Below, one piece after another: positions 63,965 through 64,000 of a DNA stretch of 64,000 nucleotides; the first letter of the stretch is position 1, and each line of letters opens with the position of its first letter. The DNA lies in the NCBI RefSeq assembly GCF_019793435.1, contig NZ_JAILYH010000006.1:62001-126000 (forward strand), in the 5' to 3' direction. The notes beneath the pieces are model-generated. The model was not told the origin of the DNA and did not search any database. It was given only the letters and a program-made list of their open reading frames with translations. A program made the position numbers and the translations under genes. The DNA comes from Rhizobium redzepovicii. GTDB lineage: Bacteria > Pseudomonadota > Alphaproteobacteria > Rhizobiales > Rhizobiaceae.

Positions 63965-64000
63965 GCCGTTGGCAACGCGTGGCATCTTTGCAACGCAAGG

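Overview
The window looks like a stretch of core chromosome from a Rhizobium of the etli/leguminosarum group. It has high GC and dense coding on both strands. Characteristic alphaproteobacterial genes are present: an LdtR-type MarR regulator, a Bpt-type leucyl/arginyl transferase, a metal-site variant of HemB lacking the zinc cysteines, an LptF-LptG-LptD-SurA-PdxA-RsmA run, and an LpxF-type lipid A phosphatase. Rhizobial intergenic palindromic repeats are also present. I saw no tRNA, rRNA, CRISPR array, insertion sequence, prophage or replication origin.

Layout. 1-3.2 kb (+): the end of fabF, then mltG, yicC and gmk (fatty acid synthesis, peptidoglycan processing, nucleotide metabolism). 3.2-11.7 kb (-): an envelope-biogenesis series read lpxF-like, lptF, lptG, lptD, surA-like, pdxA, rsmA, with several one-base or near-zero junctions. 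11.8-13.8 kb (+): pepA-holC, the usual divergent partners of lptFG, here separated from them by the lpxF-like gene. 13.9-21.8 kb (-): a sugar 1-dehydrogenase, a prolyl oligopeptidase, a lipoprotein polysaccharide deacetylase, an ABC-F ATPase, a degenerate GGDEF protein and a DinB-family protein. 21.9-23.1 kb (+): a GST and ndk. 23.2-25.2 kb: a lipoprotein and a CGNR zinc-finger regulator, divergent from an orphan LivH-type permease across a perfect 14-bp palindrome. 25.2-29.7 kb (-): SDR, uvrC, pgsA, moaD, moaE, with a structured inverted-repeat element between moaD and moaE. 30.1 kb: an outer-membrane beta-barrel protein with a long AT-rich leader. 30.8-32.3 kb (-): a GST and rlmJ. 32.4-36.5 kb (+): a molybdopterin oxidoreductase, a NudK-like hydrolase and a stand-alone phnM. 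36.6-37.4 kb: a small AT-rich patch with an orphan membrane protein. 37.4-39.1 kb (-): purM-purN. 39.4-45.0 kb (+): an AI-2E/PerM-family protein, hdaA, ppk and ppx. 45.3-50.6 kb (-): a phytase-like esterase, a class III cyclase, rnd and a Tat-exported multicopper oxidase. 50.9-58.4 kb: aspS, a serine hydrolase divergent from a TetR regulator, an unknown secreted protein, and parC. 58.6-64 kb: an SRPBCC protein, a DMT exporter, bpt, an RDD protein, hemB, a small membrane protein and ldtR.

Much of the window is housekeeping. The parts most worth a second look are regulatory or structural: the CGNR operator; the nested-stem elements at 25.7 kb and 45.1 kb; three copies of a roughly 46-48 bp palindromic repeat; the lpxF-like gene inserted into an otherwise conserved neighbourhood; catalytic-site changes in the GGDEF protein and the cyclase; and the AT-rich orphan at 36.6 kb. 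I did not find a clear undescribed multi-gene system. Start codons were chosen from Shine-Dalgarno spacing and known family N-termini, because many open frames extend upstream of the real start in this high-GC DNA.
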